Assembly (NCBI RefSeq): GCF_047238185.1
Contig: NZ_JBDFMI010000001.1
Span: 1,178,001 to 1,242,000 of the forward strand
From: Bacillus_AD sp047238185
GTDB lineage: Bacteria > Bacillota > Bacilli > Bacillales > DSM-1321
Direction of reading: 5' to 3'
Length of the DNA stretch: 64,000 nucleotides
Positions 51,785 through 60,349 of this stretch are shown in pieces. Made by a program: the position numbers and the translations under genes. How positions within the stretch are numbered: position 1 is the first letter of the stretch; each line of letters opens with the position of its first letter. The notes below the pieces were generated by a model. That model did no database searches, had not been told where the DNA came from, and worked only from the letters and a program-made list of their open reading frames with translations.

Positions 51785-53143
51785 TCATACAAATAGAAAG
51801 GCGATAGGGGTTATGATGATTAGAGTCAATACAGTCCTTATGAACCAGATTCCCAGGATTTCACTGATTTTAATTGGTATTTCGGTTGACATGATGCATG
51901 GGATCAATGCCGAGAAGAATAAGATGGCAGAAATAGAGAGAGAACCAATGATGAATCTCGTTTCCAGGCTTGCTTTTAAAACCACTAATGAAGGCAGGAA
52001 CATATCCACTAGATTAATAGCGGCCGCTTTGGCTGCGAGCATAGGTTCCGGGATATGCAATAAGAGTGTAAGTGGATAAAATAGATAACCGAAATAATCA
52101 AAGACCACTGTATGGTTGGCAAGTATGAGCCCCAATAAACCTATCGACATGATGGAAGGAAGAATCCCCATCGCCATCATAAATCCGTCCTTAACGTTCA
52201 TAACAATATTCGTGCTGATCCGGGGAGATTGCTGAGCAGTCATCATAGCTTGTTCCCACGCAAATTTAAACCGTTTCTTTCTGATGATTACTTCCGGTGA
52301 ACCCTCGCCAGAATAATACTCATTGCTCATATTGCGTAACGGCCATATTCGGACAGTCAAAGCGGTCACCAAAAAAGTGACCAAAAATGTCATCCAGAAA
52401 TAGAGATTCCAAATCGGCATTAAATCTAAAGTTTTGGCGACCACAACCATAAATGTCGCCGAAACAGTGGAAAAACCGGTTGCAATGATAGCTGCCTCTT
52501 TCTTCGTATATTTGCCTTCCTTATAAATTCGGTTAGTGATCAATAGGCCAATCGAATAACTTCCGACAAAAGAAGCTACAGCATCTATGGCGGAACGGCC
52601 GGGTGTTTTCCAAATAGGGCGCATGATAGGCTGCATGAATACGCCGATAAATTCAAGCAACCCATAGCCGACAAGTAAAGCCAAAAATACACTGCCGATT
52701 GGAACTAAAAGGCCTATTGGGATCAGCAATTGATGGAACCAGTAGGGTCCCATATCATCAGCCAAGAGCCAGGAGGGTCCAATGTTACATAAAACAAGCA
52801 CTGAAGCAACTGCTCCGATTACCTTAAAAAAGGTGATGGCCATATCTACTTTGCTTTTCTTCCATGTCTTATGATAAAAAGGTACGATCGCTCCTAAGAG
52901 CACGAGAATAATAGCATAATAGGAGGCGAAGGAACCAATATGATCTTTGATCCATGTAACAAAATGATCCAGTGGAATAGAACTCTTTTGGTTGAATTCT
53001 ATCGGTATGAAAAACATAAAGACGCCAATTGAACTATAAATCAGGAATTTGAGTATATTTTGTATTGAATTCATAGAGGGCTTTGGCAACTGTTCCAGTT
53101 GACTATATTGATTATCTATCAACTCAGTGTTTCCATTATCCAC
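51785..53143 (-). CDS. yjiH: YjiH-family membrane protein (nucleoside-recognition 'Gate' domains)
   Basis: 452 aa from GTG 53143, 8 bp after AGGAG; start codons at 53152 and 53149 abut that site. About ten membrane helices, with the YjiH-like strings FFIPIEFNQKSSIPLDH near the start, SAIDAVASFVGSYSIGLLITNRIY, and ATGFSTVSATFMVVVAKTL. Gate-domain proteins are membrane transport proteins with poorly known substrates. Between hutU and hutI, it is the leading candidate for a histidine or urocanate permease of this operon, as B. subtilis hutM has no homologue here. This role is an inference. Confidence 0.85.
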   Translation of the reverse strand: MDNGNTELIDNQYSQLEQLPKPSMNSIQNILKFLIYSSIGVFMFFIPIEFNQKSSIPLDHFVTWIKDHIGSFASYYAIILVLLGAIVPFYHKTWKKSKVDMAITFFKVIGAVASVLVLCNIGPSWLLADDMGPYWFHQLLIPIGLLVPIGSVFLALLVGYGLLEFIGVFMQPIMRPIWKTPGRSAIDAVASFVGSYSIGLLITNRIYKEGKYTKKEAAIIATGFSTVSATFMVVVAKTLDLMPIWNLYFWMTFLVTFLVTALTVRIWPLRNMSNEYYSGEGSPEVIIRKKRFKFAWEQAMMTAQQSPRISTNIVMNVKDGFMMAMGILPSIMSIGLLGLILANHTVVFDYFGYLFYPLTLLLHIPEPMLAAKAAAINLVDMFLPSLVVLKASLETRFIIGSLSISAILFFSALIPCIMSTEIPIKISEILGIWFIRTVLTLIIITPIAFLFV

Positions 53144-53231
53144 GCTCAACACTCCTATCCATCATACGTCTTATTCCATCCATTAAGCCTTATGGGAAAG
53201 GTGAGCGATTGTAAATGCTCACCTTGTTCAA

Positions 53232-54953
53232 TCAGTTCTTGACCTTCTTCAATGTACGATCTTCCGGGCCGAATGTAGCGTTTGGCGACCACCATAAAGG
53301 AATGCTGATACTTTCGGAAGTCAGTTTTCCTTTGCCGTTTGCTACAGCACGGGCTGTTTCGTAACCTGCCTGGGCATGGCGGACAACGCCTATTCCTGAA
53401 TCGACTGTCATTGCCACTTCTAGCCTCATATCCGATTCTGCAGTGCCATCCGCTATCATCGTCACACCCGTATGGACTGCTTCCCCCATGGAGTAATTCG
53501 CTTGTAGGGCAATTAAATCACACATTCCCACAGCATTCAGAAGACCGTTCAAGACGGGCCAATCAGAGATTAGATCACTACCGTCCTTCATGTTTTCCGA
53601 CTCGAATGTTGGATTGACGATTGATCCGGAATCGAGATTATCGCGTGAGAAGGCAACCGGTCCGGATAATTCGCCGCGGCGGATCATATCATTTACCTCC
53701 AATGCGAAAGCTTTCCGTTGGCCGAATCCCATATAACAGATGCGGGCAGGCAAGGCTTCAATCGGAATATGCTCTTTTGCAAGTGTGATCCAACGAGTGA
53801 CAAGCAGGTCATCACTGAATTTTGCTAAAATCATGTCATCTATTTTTCGCAAGTCCTCTGCTTCTCCTGAAAGGCAAATCCACCGGAATGGTCCTCTTCC
53901 TTCGCAGAATAGGGGGCGCAGGTACTCAGCCACAAACCCAGGCAATCGCTTAGCCTCGCCTGCAGGCATGCCAGCATCCATGCATTCCTTTCGTATACTG
54001 GTTCCGTATTCAAATGAATGAACGCCAAGGTCCATAAAGCGAATCAACGCTTTTAATTCTCTGACCATAGTGGAACGGGCTTCTTTTAAATATAAATCAC
54101 GGTCTGATTGGCGAAGTTCTTCCGCTTCTTCGATTGAATAGCCGGCAGGCAAATAGGAAATAGGGTCATGAGCAGGCGTCATGGATGTTGTGATGTCCGG
54201 AAGAAAGCCCTTTTGGAGCGCTTCTTCAAAAATATCGGCTGAATTTCCAGTAACAGCAATTCCACGGGGCTTACCTTCCGCTGCATATTGTTTCGCCATA
54301 TTGATCGCTTCATCCAACGAGTCTACGCATACATCTATAAATCCCTTTTCGATACGTCTCTCAATAATCGCTTTATTGGAATCGCACAAAATGGCAACGC
54401 CGCCATGCATGGTCATTGCTCTTGTTTGGTTGCCTCCCATCCCGCCAGCTCCTGCCGTCAAAAGGATTTTTCCGGCAAGAGAATCATTGTAATGAAGCCG
54501 GGCAATCGCGGATAATGTTTCAAATGTTCCCTGGATTACCCCCTGTGTTCCAATATACTCCCAAGGAGCCGCTGTATAGTTTGCATACATCGTCAGATTT
54601 TTGTCTTGGAGGTCATAGAAGGTAGGCCAATCCGCTTTCATAATATTGGTGGTTGCCATTACAACGGTAGGTGCGTATTTATGGGTTTTAAATACAGCGA
54701 CAGGCATTCCTGATTGGACGACTAGAGTTTCATCATCTTCTAAATCTTTCAATGATTGGACAATAGCGTGGTAGGATTCCCAATTTCGGGCTGCTTTACC
54801 GATCCCTCCATAAATAATTAGTTCTTCAGGCTTTTCTGCATTTTCCATATTGTTTTCCAGCATCCGCAGTATGGATTCCTGTCTCCATCCCTTGCAGCGC
54901 AGCGTACTGCCTCTTTGTGCTTTCACTGAATATAAAATGTCAGGCTTTGTCAT
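53232..54953 (-). CDS. hutU: Urocanate hydratase
   Basis: 573 aa from the ATG at 54953 (TAGGAGG before it); the frame open to 55100 covers the promoter. GTQGVIQGTFETLSAIARLHY, TAGAGGMGGNQTRAMTMHGG (NAD site), TSMTPAHDPISYLPAGY, FCEGRGPFRWICLSGE with the catalytic Cys region, and YSMGEAVHTGVTMIADGT are family strings. It binds NAD+ tightly and adds water to urocanate to give imidazolonepropionate. First gene of the seven-gene operon read from the sigma-54 promoter at 54998-55015. Confidence 0.96.
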   Translation of the reverse strand: MTKPDILYSVKAQRGSTLRCKGWRQESILRMLENNMENAEKPEELIIYGGIGKAARNWESYHAIVQSLKDLEDDETLVVQSGMPVAVFKTHKYAPTVVMATTNIMKADWPTFYDLQDKNLTMYANYTAAPWEYIGTQGVIQGTFETLSAIARLHYNDSLAGKILLTAGAGGMGGNQTRAMTMHGGVAILCDSNKAIIERRIEKGFIDVCVDSLDEAINMAKQYAAEGKPRGIAVTGNSADIFEEALQKGFLPDITTSMTPAHDPISYLPAGYSIEEAEELRQSDRDLYLKEARSTMVRELKALIRFMDLGVHSFEYGTSIRKECMDAGMPAGEAKRLPGFVAEYLRPLFCEGRGPFRWICLSGEAEDLRKIDDMILAKFSDDLLVTRWITLAKEHIPIEALPARICYMGFGQRKAFALEVNDMIRRGELSGPVAFSRDNLDSGSIVNPTFESENMKDGSDLISDWPVLNGLLNAVGMCDLIALQANYSMGEAVHTGVTMIADGTAESDMRLEVAMTVDSGIGVVRHAQAGYETARAVANGKGKLTSESISIPLWWSPNATFGPEDRTLKKVKN

Positions 54954-54997
54954 TGTTTTTCCTCCTAGCATTCTTTTTTTGGCACTTGTAAAGGTAA

Positions 54998-55015
54998 TTG
55001 CAAGTTCCTTGCCAA
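54998..55015 (-). promoter_or_regulatory. Sigma-54 (-24/-12) promoter of the hut operon
   Basis: Read on the minus strand: TTGGCAAG, four bases GAAC, then TTGCAA. The GG (55013-55012) and GC (55001-55000) dinucleotides are 12 bp apart, as the consensus YTGGCACG-N4-TTGCW requires. Predicted transcript start is at about 54988, giving a leader of about 35 nt with AGGAGG before hutU. An enhancer-binding activator gene is divergent and adjacent. Confidence 0.88.
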
Positions 55016-55123
55016 ATATGCAACGCTGTACCTGTACTCCTCGAATAGTAGGTGAATCGGTGATGTAATGAGCACTTAAAAGCTCCAAGATAAGCAACAT
55101 TCATTAAAAGGGAGATAAAAAAA

Positions 55124-55140
55124 GCAGATACATTTTGCAT
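55124..55140. promoter_or_regulatory. Upstream activator sequence, copy 1
   Basis: GCAGATACATTTTGCAT, about 110 bp upstream of the -24 box of the hut promoter. Matches GCAGATNNAWTTTGCAT, which is partly palindromic (outer ATGC/GCAT in copies 3 and others). Confidence 0.7.
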
Positions 55141-55234
55141 GAGGAAAAATAAAGTGCACATCAATAATGGGTAAATTGGGAAGGAAGGATGAAAATTCGG
55201 TTTTTCTTGTTTTAGTAAATAAGTGATTAGTAGT

Positions 55235-55251
55235 GCAGATGTATTTTGCAT
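55235..55251. promoter_or_regulatory. Upstream activator sequence, copy 2
   Basis: GCAGATGTATTTTGCAT, 111 bp from copy 1. Same orientation and only two differences from copy 1. Confidence 0.7.
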
Positions 55252-55301
55252 GTTGTCTGACCAATGCTACAAATGAAAAGCAGTGGAAGGGTGAAACGCA
55301 T

Positions 55302-55318
55302 GCAGATATAATTTGCAT
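55302..55318. promoter_or_regulatory. Upstream activator sequence, copy 3
   Basis: GCAGATATAATTTGCAT preceded by AT, so that ATGCA and TGCAT form the outer arms of a palindrome. It lies directly upstream of the activator's own sigma-A type promoter, so it may also serve autoregulation. Confidence 0.7.
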
Positions 55319-55326
55319 ACTGAATA

Positions 55327-55355
55327 TTCAGTTAATTTATAAATGGTGATATAGT
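55327..55355 (+). promoter_or_regulatory. Candidate sigma-A promoter of the activator gene
   Basis: TTCAGT (55327-55332), 17-bp spacer, TATAGT (55350-55355) with TG one base upstream (extended -10). 33 bp before the activator start. Confidence 0.55.
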
Positions 55356-55388
55356 AAGAGAATAAACAAAGCAGAAGGAGGTAAGACC

Positions 55389-57071
55389 ATGCTTGAATCT
55401 TCTATTGGTCAATTGATCAGAGATTTTGTAGATGGGGTAATTGTGTTGAATGAGCATTTCGATGTGATGTGGTATGACCTCTCGGAGGAGCTTCCTTTGC
55501 AGACGATAAATGAAATCTTGGCTTGTATAGAGATGCCTTTGATGTTCAATGATAAAACACCTCTTACGATTGGAAACAAAAAAATGTTTGTGGAAATGAA
55601 GGAATTTGTGTTTGAAGGCCGATTCATTGTTCTATGTATTGAGGATGCCACTGATATAACCGTTAATGCTAAAAACCGCCTATACTGTTTGGAAAGAATA
55701 ATGGACTCTCTCGATGAAGGTGTCATGATGAGCGATTATAGCGGAAGAATGGTTTTATATAATAATGCACAGGAAAAAATGGAAGGGCTGAATAGCCAGG
55801 AACTATTGGGAAAGCACTTATGGTCAGTCTATAATTATAATCCTCAATATTCGGAGCACCAGCACACATTAAAAACGGGCAAACCCATCCTATCGCGGTA
55901 TCGGGCCCATTCCAAAATTAATGGTGTGCCGAGATATGTTAATTACAGCACCTATCCTATAAAAAAAGAGGAGGAGACGATTGCGGTTTTTTCGATTAGC
56001 ACAAACGAGTCGAAATTAAAGGATTTATTGCATCAAACTATTGAGCTGAAAAGGAATCGAACGCAGGAAGAAAGTGATGGTAAAAAAATCGATAATGGAA
56101 CCATTTTTACATTTAATCATATTAAAGGAAAAAGCATGATGCTGAAAAATGTCATACAGGAAGCTCAGGCAATTGCCGTTCATAATACGAATGTCCTGAT
56201 TGTTGGGGAAACAGGGACCGGCAAGGAATTATTTGCACAAAGCATGCATAATCACAGTTCGCGCTGTGCAAGTCCTTTTGTTGCCATCAATTGTGCGGCC
56301 ATACCTGAAAACCTTCTGGAAAGTACATTATTCGGGACTGTTAAGGGGGCTTTCACTGGAGCCATCAATCAAGCAGGATTATTTGAATACGCTAAGGATG
56401 GAACATTGTTTTTAGATGAAATCAATTCAATGCCAATGAGTCTTCAATCGAAACTTATGAGAGTTTTGCAAGAAAAAACAATCCGGAAAATTGGTGCGCA
56501 TGAAGATATACCCATTACATGTACAGTCCTCAGTTCAACCAATGAAGATCCGGAGGTCTTAATCGCTGAAGAGCGGATGAGGCTCGACTTGTTTTATCGG
56601 ATTGCTCATTCAACCCTTTATTTGCCGCCACTAAGAGAGAGAACAGAAGATATTCCCTATTATTTGGATTATTTCCTTAAGACCTATAGTAAAACTTTCT
56701 CCAAGTTCATCCCGAAACTGTCAAAACCATTACTTTCCCTATTGATTGAATATCCATGGCCAGGAAATACACGGGAGTTAGAACATTTAGTTGAAAACAT
56801 CATGATCCGCGTTAAAGAGAATGATGAAGTCATAGAAGTGGAACATCTGCCAGCATATATTAGGCGGAAAATCATCGGACAAACAGTGCCCCGCAAAGAA
56901 GTAACCACTCCATTCAAGGAACTATTCAAAAAGCCCCAGGAGCATTTCATCAAAACAACGTTAGAGCAAAGTGATTGGAATATCTCAAAAGCAGCTAAAC
57001 TACTAGGTATTAAGAGGCAAAGCCTTCAATATCATATGAAAAAACTCAATATTTCGAAAGAGAATCAATGA
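55389..57071 (+). CDS. Sigma-54-dependent enhancer-binding activator (probable hut activator)
   Basis: 560 aa. An N-terminal region of about 95 residues, a PAS domain (about 100-205; MDSLDEGVMMSDYSGRMVLYNN start), then the AAA+ core (about 235-480) with Walker A GETGTGKELFAQSMH, the sigma-54 contact loop GAFTGA, Walker B GTLFLDEINSM, the R-fingers in LRLDLFYRIA and YPWPGNTRELEHL. It ends with a Fis-type helix-turn-helix (about 520-555, WNISKAAKLLGIKRQSLQYH). The plan is that of B. subtilis RocR, the arginine-catabolism activator. Divergence from the hut operon, its sigma-54 promoter and three repeated sites make it the likely hut activator, sensing histidine or urocanate via the N-terminal part. 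Confidence 0.93.
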   Translation: MLESSIGQLIRDFVDGVIVLNEHFDVMWYDLSEELPLQTINEILACIEMPLMFNDKTPLTIGNKKMFVEMKEFVFEGRFIVLCIEDATDITVNAKNRLYCLERIMDSLDEGVMMSDYSGRMVLYNNAQEKMEGLNSQELLGKHLWSVYNYNPQYSEHQHTLKTGKPILSRYRAHSKINGVPRYVNYSTYPIKKEEETIAVFSISTNESKLKDLLHQTIELKRNRTQEESDGKKIDNGTIFTFNHIKGKSMMLKNVIQEAQAIAVHNTNVLIVGETGTGKELFAQSMHNHSSRCASPFVAINCAAIPENLLESTLFGTVKGAFTGAINQAGLFEYAKDGTLFLDEINSMPMSLQSKLMRVLQEKTIRKIGAHEDIPITCTVLSSTNEDPEVLIAEERMRLDLFYRIAHSTLYLPPLRERTEDIPYYLDYFLKTYSKTFSKFIPKLSKPLLSLLIEYPWPGNTRELEHLVENIMIRVKENDEVIEVEHLPAYIRRKIIGQTVPRKEVTTPFKELFKKPQEHFIKTTLEQSDWNISKAAKLLGIKRQSLQYHMKKLNISKENQ

Positions 57072-57177
57072 ATTAGAAGTAATGAAGGGAATGTCTATTG
57101 GGTTATCCATTAAAAGGATCTGTTAGCCTATCCCAAAACGTGAAAGATGTCCGGTTTATATCCATAATTATAATGTC

Positions 57178-57424
57178 TAAAAAGAATAACAGTGTTCAAA
57201 ACGTCGCTCTTCTTGAAAGGGAAAGGATGGATACACTCTGTATCTTCCTCCATCGTCGAGCAAGGGATGTATTCTGCTTCTTTCAATGACTTCAGTTTCA
57301 GATTTGGGGACATTAATTAAAACCTTCAGCCCATTGGCTATTTTCCAATGGTGGTTATTGTAGGGCTTGAGTCTCCTCTCTCAATCTGTCCAATCATTGC
57401 TTTGCTTACGCCGCTTAATTGAGC
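57178..57424 (-). pseudogene. Decayed XRE-family regulator with cupin start (HipB/PuuR type)
   Basis: The minus strand reads AQLSGVSKAMIGQIERGD then SSPTITTIGK, where one missing base shifts the frame; the next frame continues KIANGLKVLINVP, IHPLLDDGGRYRVYPSF and PFQEERRFEH, and then meets a stop. This order (helix-turn-helix end, linker, beginning of a cupin) is that of XRE-cupin regulators. N-terminal helices and the cupin core are gone. The remainder of 57072-57753 holds nothing else that was recognised. Confidence 0.75.
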
Positions 57425-57753
57425 ATGGCCGTTTTATTGGTATATAGTCTATTTTCATTTTAATAGATTAACACGCTGTTGTAGGCTTGGTTTTTTCTTA
57501 GCAAGTCTGATTATATATAAAAAGATTCATAAGAAGGATAGTTAGTTAACGTTTCTTTTTTGCCACCGTTGCAGATTTGCAAAAGAAGGATTTGTCTATT
57601 CTTGAAAGAATTAATATATGTATTGAAGTAGGAGTAGTAGAGTGTAGCTTTAGTAATTGTTTTGAGTACCCTATTTTAGGAATAATGGAAATGACATTTG
57701 GAATCTTATAGCTTATGTTTGAAGTGGTTTGTCATAGGAGAGGAAATAAAAAA

Positions 57754-58263
57754 ATGATTGAATTTCGAAAAATAACCGGAGATAACATAGATGAAGTAAT
57801 AGCACTTGAAGTTGGAGAAAACCAGAAAGACTTAATAAATACTACTAACCTCAGAAGCATTGCAGACTCTCATATGTTGAACGCAGATGGAATACCAGCG
57901 AAACCCTTTGCCATTTATGATAATGAAGTTGCGGTTGGATTTATAATGTATATTTATGATACGTTGAATCATGAATCATTTGTAAACGAAGTTTTCTACG
58001 GAAAGAAGAGCTATTTTATTTGGCATATTATGATTGAAAAGAGTTATCAGGGGACTGGATATGGCAAACGAGCCCTTGAAAAAATGTTGAAGGATATTGA
58101 AACAATGCCTGATGGAGAAGCAGAATATATAACCCTCTTTTATCGAACAAGTAATATCAAAGCTAAAGCATTATACACGGCGTGTGGTTTCGTAGATACA
58201 GGCATCATACAGGATAATTCGATGTTGGCGATTAAAAATATAGATGGAGTCTCTCGGAAATGA
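57754..58263 (+). CDS. GNAT acetyltransferase (spermidine acetyltransferase-like)
   Basis: 169 aa from the ATG at 57754, which follows AGGAGAGGAA; the upstream frame to 57715 lacks similarity. YFIWHIMIEKSYQGTGYGKRALEKML holds the acetyl-CoA loop Q-x-x-G-x-G/A. ITLFYRTSNIKAKALYTACGFVDTG is the C-terminal GNAT motif with the Asn and Tyr. The beginning (FRKITGDNIDEVIALEV) is like BltD/PaiA-type polyamine acetyltransferases. The substrate is not proven. Single-gene unit. Confidence 0.85.
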   Translation: MIEFRKITGDNIDEVIALEVGENQKDLINTTNLRSIADSHMLNADGIPAKPFAIYDNEVAVGFIMYIYDTLNHESFVNEVFYGKKSYFIWHIMIEKSYQGTGYGKRALEKMLKDIETMPDGEAEYITLFYRTSNIKAKALYTACGFVDTGIIQDNSMLAIKNIDGVSRK

Positions 58264-58361
58264 AGAAAGATCCTATAACTCTTGAGGTAAAGATATTAAA
58301 TATATAAAAATAGGATGGATACTATTTACTTATTGTTTAAAGCAAAGGGGGTGAGATTAAA

Positions 58362-58838
58362 ATGAATGCAATGGATTTAATCATTTTACATTTTGAAGAA
58401 GTTAGACGCAGAAGTATAAAAGTTTGGAAAGCCATCCCCGAAGAAATGTTAAATTGGAAACCTGATGAAAATGCTCTTACCTGTGCTGAAATGATTAGGC
58501 ATTTACTTGAAGGAGAGTTTCTTTATCACCAAATTCTTATAGGAAGAGGCAGTAACGCTTTAGCTAATCTATCTAATCCTTTTGAAGACAAAGCATTTAC
58601 AACGGTAGACAATGAACTTGCATTCGCACAGCCATATCGAGATAATTTCTTGAAATACCTTAAGACAGTAAGCATAAGTGATTTAGAGAATATCGAAATA
58701 GACCGCTCTAATGTAGGTTATGTTAGAACACTTGGAGATATGTTATTACGCATTGCTTACCACGAATCTGTCCATACAGGCCAGTTGTTAGACTATATTA
58801 GAACTATGGGTATTGAACGTCCTATGATATGGGACTAA
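58362..58838 (+). CDS. DinB-family protein
   Basis: 158 aa. A four-helix bundle of the DinB/YfiT type: LHFEEVRRRSIKVWKAIPEEMLNWKPDENALTCAEM is written across residues 8-43, with the metal-type His in IRHLLEGEFLY and AYHESVHTGQLLDYI. Three histidines (about residues 48, 134 and 138) can bind a divalent metal. Many are bacillithiol-linked or DNA-damage-induced, but function is generally unknown. GGGGGTGAG precedes the ATG. Confidence 0.85.
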   Translation: MNAMDLIILHFEEVRRRSIKVWKAIPEEMLNWKPDENALTCAEMIRHLLEGEFLYHQILIGRGSNALANLSNPFEDKAFTTVDNELAFAQPYRDNFLKYLKTVSISDLENIEIDRSNVGYVRTLGDMLLRIAYHESVHTGQLLDYIRTMGIERPMIWD

Positions 58839-58865
58839 CGATTATAAATAAATAACGTATTAACC

Positions 58866-58897
58866 AACTATTAGTTCTGATGTCTAATCTAATAGTT
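58866..58897. terminator. Inverted repeat after the DinB gene
   Basis: AACTATTAG (58866-58874) and CTAATAGTT (58889-58897), 14-nt loop, 28 bp after the stop codon. No T-run. Confidence 0.45.
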
Positions 58898-58946
58898 AGT
58901 TGTTGGATGAATATAATCAGAAAAGTAACAGATGGAATTATAGTGC

Positions 58947-58975
58947 AAGACTGTCATTGAGCAGTCTTTTTTTGT
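58947..58975 (+). terminator. Intrinsic terminator
   Basis: AAGACTG (58947-58953) and CAGTCTT (58962-58968) followed by TTTTTTG. The stretch from here to 59391 has short overlapping open frames (for example 59115-59387) but no convincing gene. Confidence 0.75.
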
Positions 58976-59391
58976 TATCTGAATTGTTTGATTTCTAATT
59001 CAGGATGGTTTTAAAGGTTGTAATCGTGGAGTGGTTCATCTAGTTCATAAAGACTTGAATAGAACAATTTCTATATTTAGAAATTAATCTAAGATATTAA
59101 CTTAGATATTCACATTGCCCTATACGTATAATGGAACAGCATTTCAACAAGCAGTGAGGAGTGTGGAATGCTTTGTCCCATATTCCTATACGAATGTGCC
59201 GTTTATAATTGGCAAAGAAAAAGCTGTCAGAGCAGTAGGATCTGTAAACGTAGCTGTGTTTTGTTTGCTACTTTTATTATTATGCTGCTACCAGTGCGGG
59301 AAATTGATATATTTAATGGGAAAATTGATATTTTCCATTATTTTACTGTATTGTTATATGTATAGGAATGGGAGAAAGGAGGTGTAAGAGA

Positions 59392-59607
59392 GTGAAAATC
59401 TGGTGGGTTGTAAATGTTTTTTGGTTAGTCATTTTTACTATACTTGCTATCATTATTGGAACAAGACAAGAGGATGGTGCAGGGGCTGTTCAAACTCCTG
59501 AAATAAGAATAATTACATTTATTATTTGGGGTATTGCCTTTGTGTTTATCCTTATCATACAGCTAATCTGGTTTTATATTGTTCGTAAAAGAATACGATT
59601 GTCTTAG
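59392..59607 (+). CDS. DUF3923 small membrane protein
   Basis: 71 aa from GTG 59392, 6 bp after AAAGGAGGTG. Two membrane helices (WWVVNVFWLVIFTILAIIIG and FIIWGIAFVFILIIQLIWFY) flank a short loop with EDGAGAVQTPEIR, the mark of DUF3923. Function unknown. A longer frame from 59368 starts before the ribosome site. Confidence 0.85.
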   Translation: MKIWWVVNVFWLVIFTILAIIIGTRQEDGAGAVQTPEIRIITFIIWGIAFVFILIIQLIWFYIVRKRIRLS

Positions 59608-59668
59608 CTGTCCTTATATATATCCACAATAGCATACGAACTGAGCTGTTTTTTAGACGGTTTTTTCT

Positions 59669-59681
59669 TGCTAACGGTGCA
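59669..59681 (+). repeat. Intergenic repeat TGCTAACGGTGCA, copy 1
   Basis: A 13-bp motif after a T-rich tract. It recurs exactly at 60337-60349. A small hairpin (GGCATAA and TTATGTC) follows at about 59690-59706. Confidence 0.6.
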
Positions 59682-59806
59682 AGTCAGCGGCATAAGGCTT
59701 TATGTCATCCGAAAGGACCATTTTGTTTTATTGATAAGGGTTAAGTTGATTCCTTTTAATGGAAGTGCAAAAACTCTTCAATTTAATCGAAATTAGGTGA
59801 ATTTTT

Positions 59807-60238
59807 ATGAATCTTGTTTTTTATGAGATAGGTACTATAAAGGAAGAAGAACTTAGGTTTGCGGTCATTAGTGCCATTTATCAGAATAAATGGGTATTTG
59901 TTAGGCATAAAGATCGAATGACTTGGGAAATCCCAGGTGGCCATAGAGAAATAGGTGAAGATATTATGAAAACAGCAAAAAGGGAGTTGTTTGAAGAAAC
60001 AGGTGCTGTAAGGGGAGAAATCATCCCACTTTATGACTATTGTATAAATGATTCTTCTGAAAAACTATTTGGAAGGCTATTTTTCTCAAAGATAATCGAG
60101 TTAGACCAGTTGCCTGAATCGGAAATTAGTGAAGTGAGTTTTTTTGAAATGCTCCCAGGGAATCTAACATATGCGGAAATTCAACCCCTTCTATTCAGAA
60201 AAACGATGGAGTTCATGAAATCAAAAAAAGATAATTAA
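59807..60238 (+). CDS. Nudix hydrolase
   Basis: 143 aa. The Nudix box is complete: GGHREIGEDIMKTAKRELFEETGA, of which GGHREIGED and RELFEETGA (about 45-68) hold the G-x5-E-x7-R-E-x2-E-E-x-G pattern that binds metal. Nudix enzymes hydrolyse nucleoside diphosphates linked to another group; the substrate here cannot be told. No strong ribosome site (AGGTGA 8 bp upstream). The final FMKSKKDN has no other domain. Confidence 0.88.
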   Translation: MNLVFYEIGTIKEEELRFAVISAIYQNKWVFVRHKDRMTWEIPGGHREIGEDIMKTAKRELFEETGAVRGEIIPLYDYCINDSSEKLFGRLFFSKIIELDQLPESEISEVSFFEMLPGNLTYAEIQPLLFRKTMEFMKSKKDN

Positions 60239-60336
60239 TAGAAACTGAAAATAATTACACCTAAACTAATAGTAACGATGATCCTATAAGGATACACAGA
60301 TCTCGCATTACTCTGTAATCCGTTTCTTTTTTATGC

Positions 60337-60349
60337 TGCTAACGGTGCA
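60337..60349 (+). repeat. Intergenic repeat TGCTAACGGTGCA, copy 2
   Basis: Exact copy of 59669-59681, again after TTTCTTTTTT. A looser version (TTTTTTGCCACCGTTGCA) lies near 57557. Confidence 0.6.

Noticed and set aside
54981..55001. A second sigma-54-like pair on the plus strand (TTGGCAC ... TTGCA)
   Set aside because: The GG to GC distance is far greater than the fixed spacing needed for sigma-54.
57128..57313. A 61-codon minus-strand frame
   Set aside because: It overlaps the XRE-cupin remnant in a different frame; the recognisable protein lies in the other frames.
59115..59387. A 90-codon plus-strand frame before the DUF3923 gene
   Set aside because: No ribosome site, odd composition and a competing frame in the same stretch; no family match was recognised.
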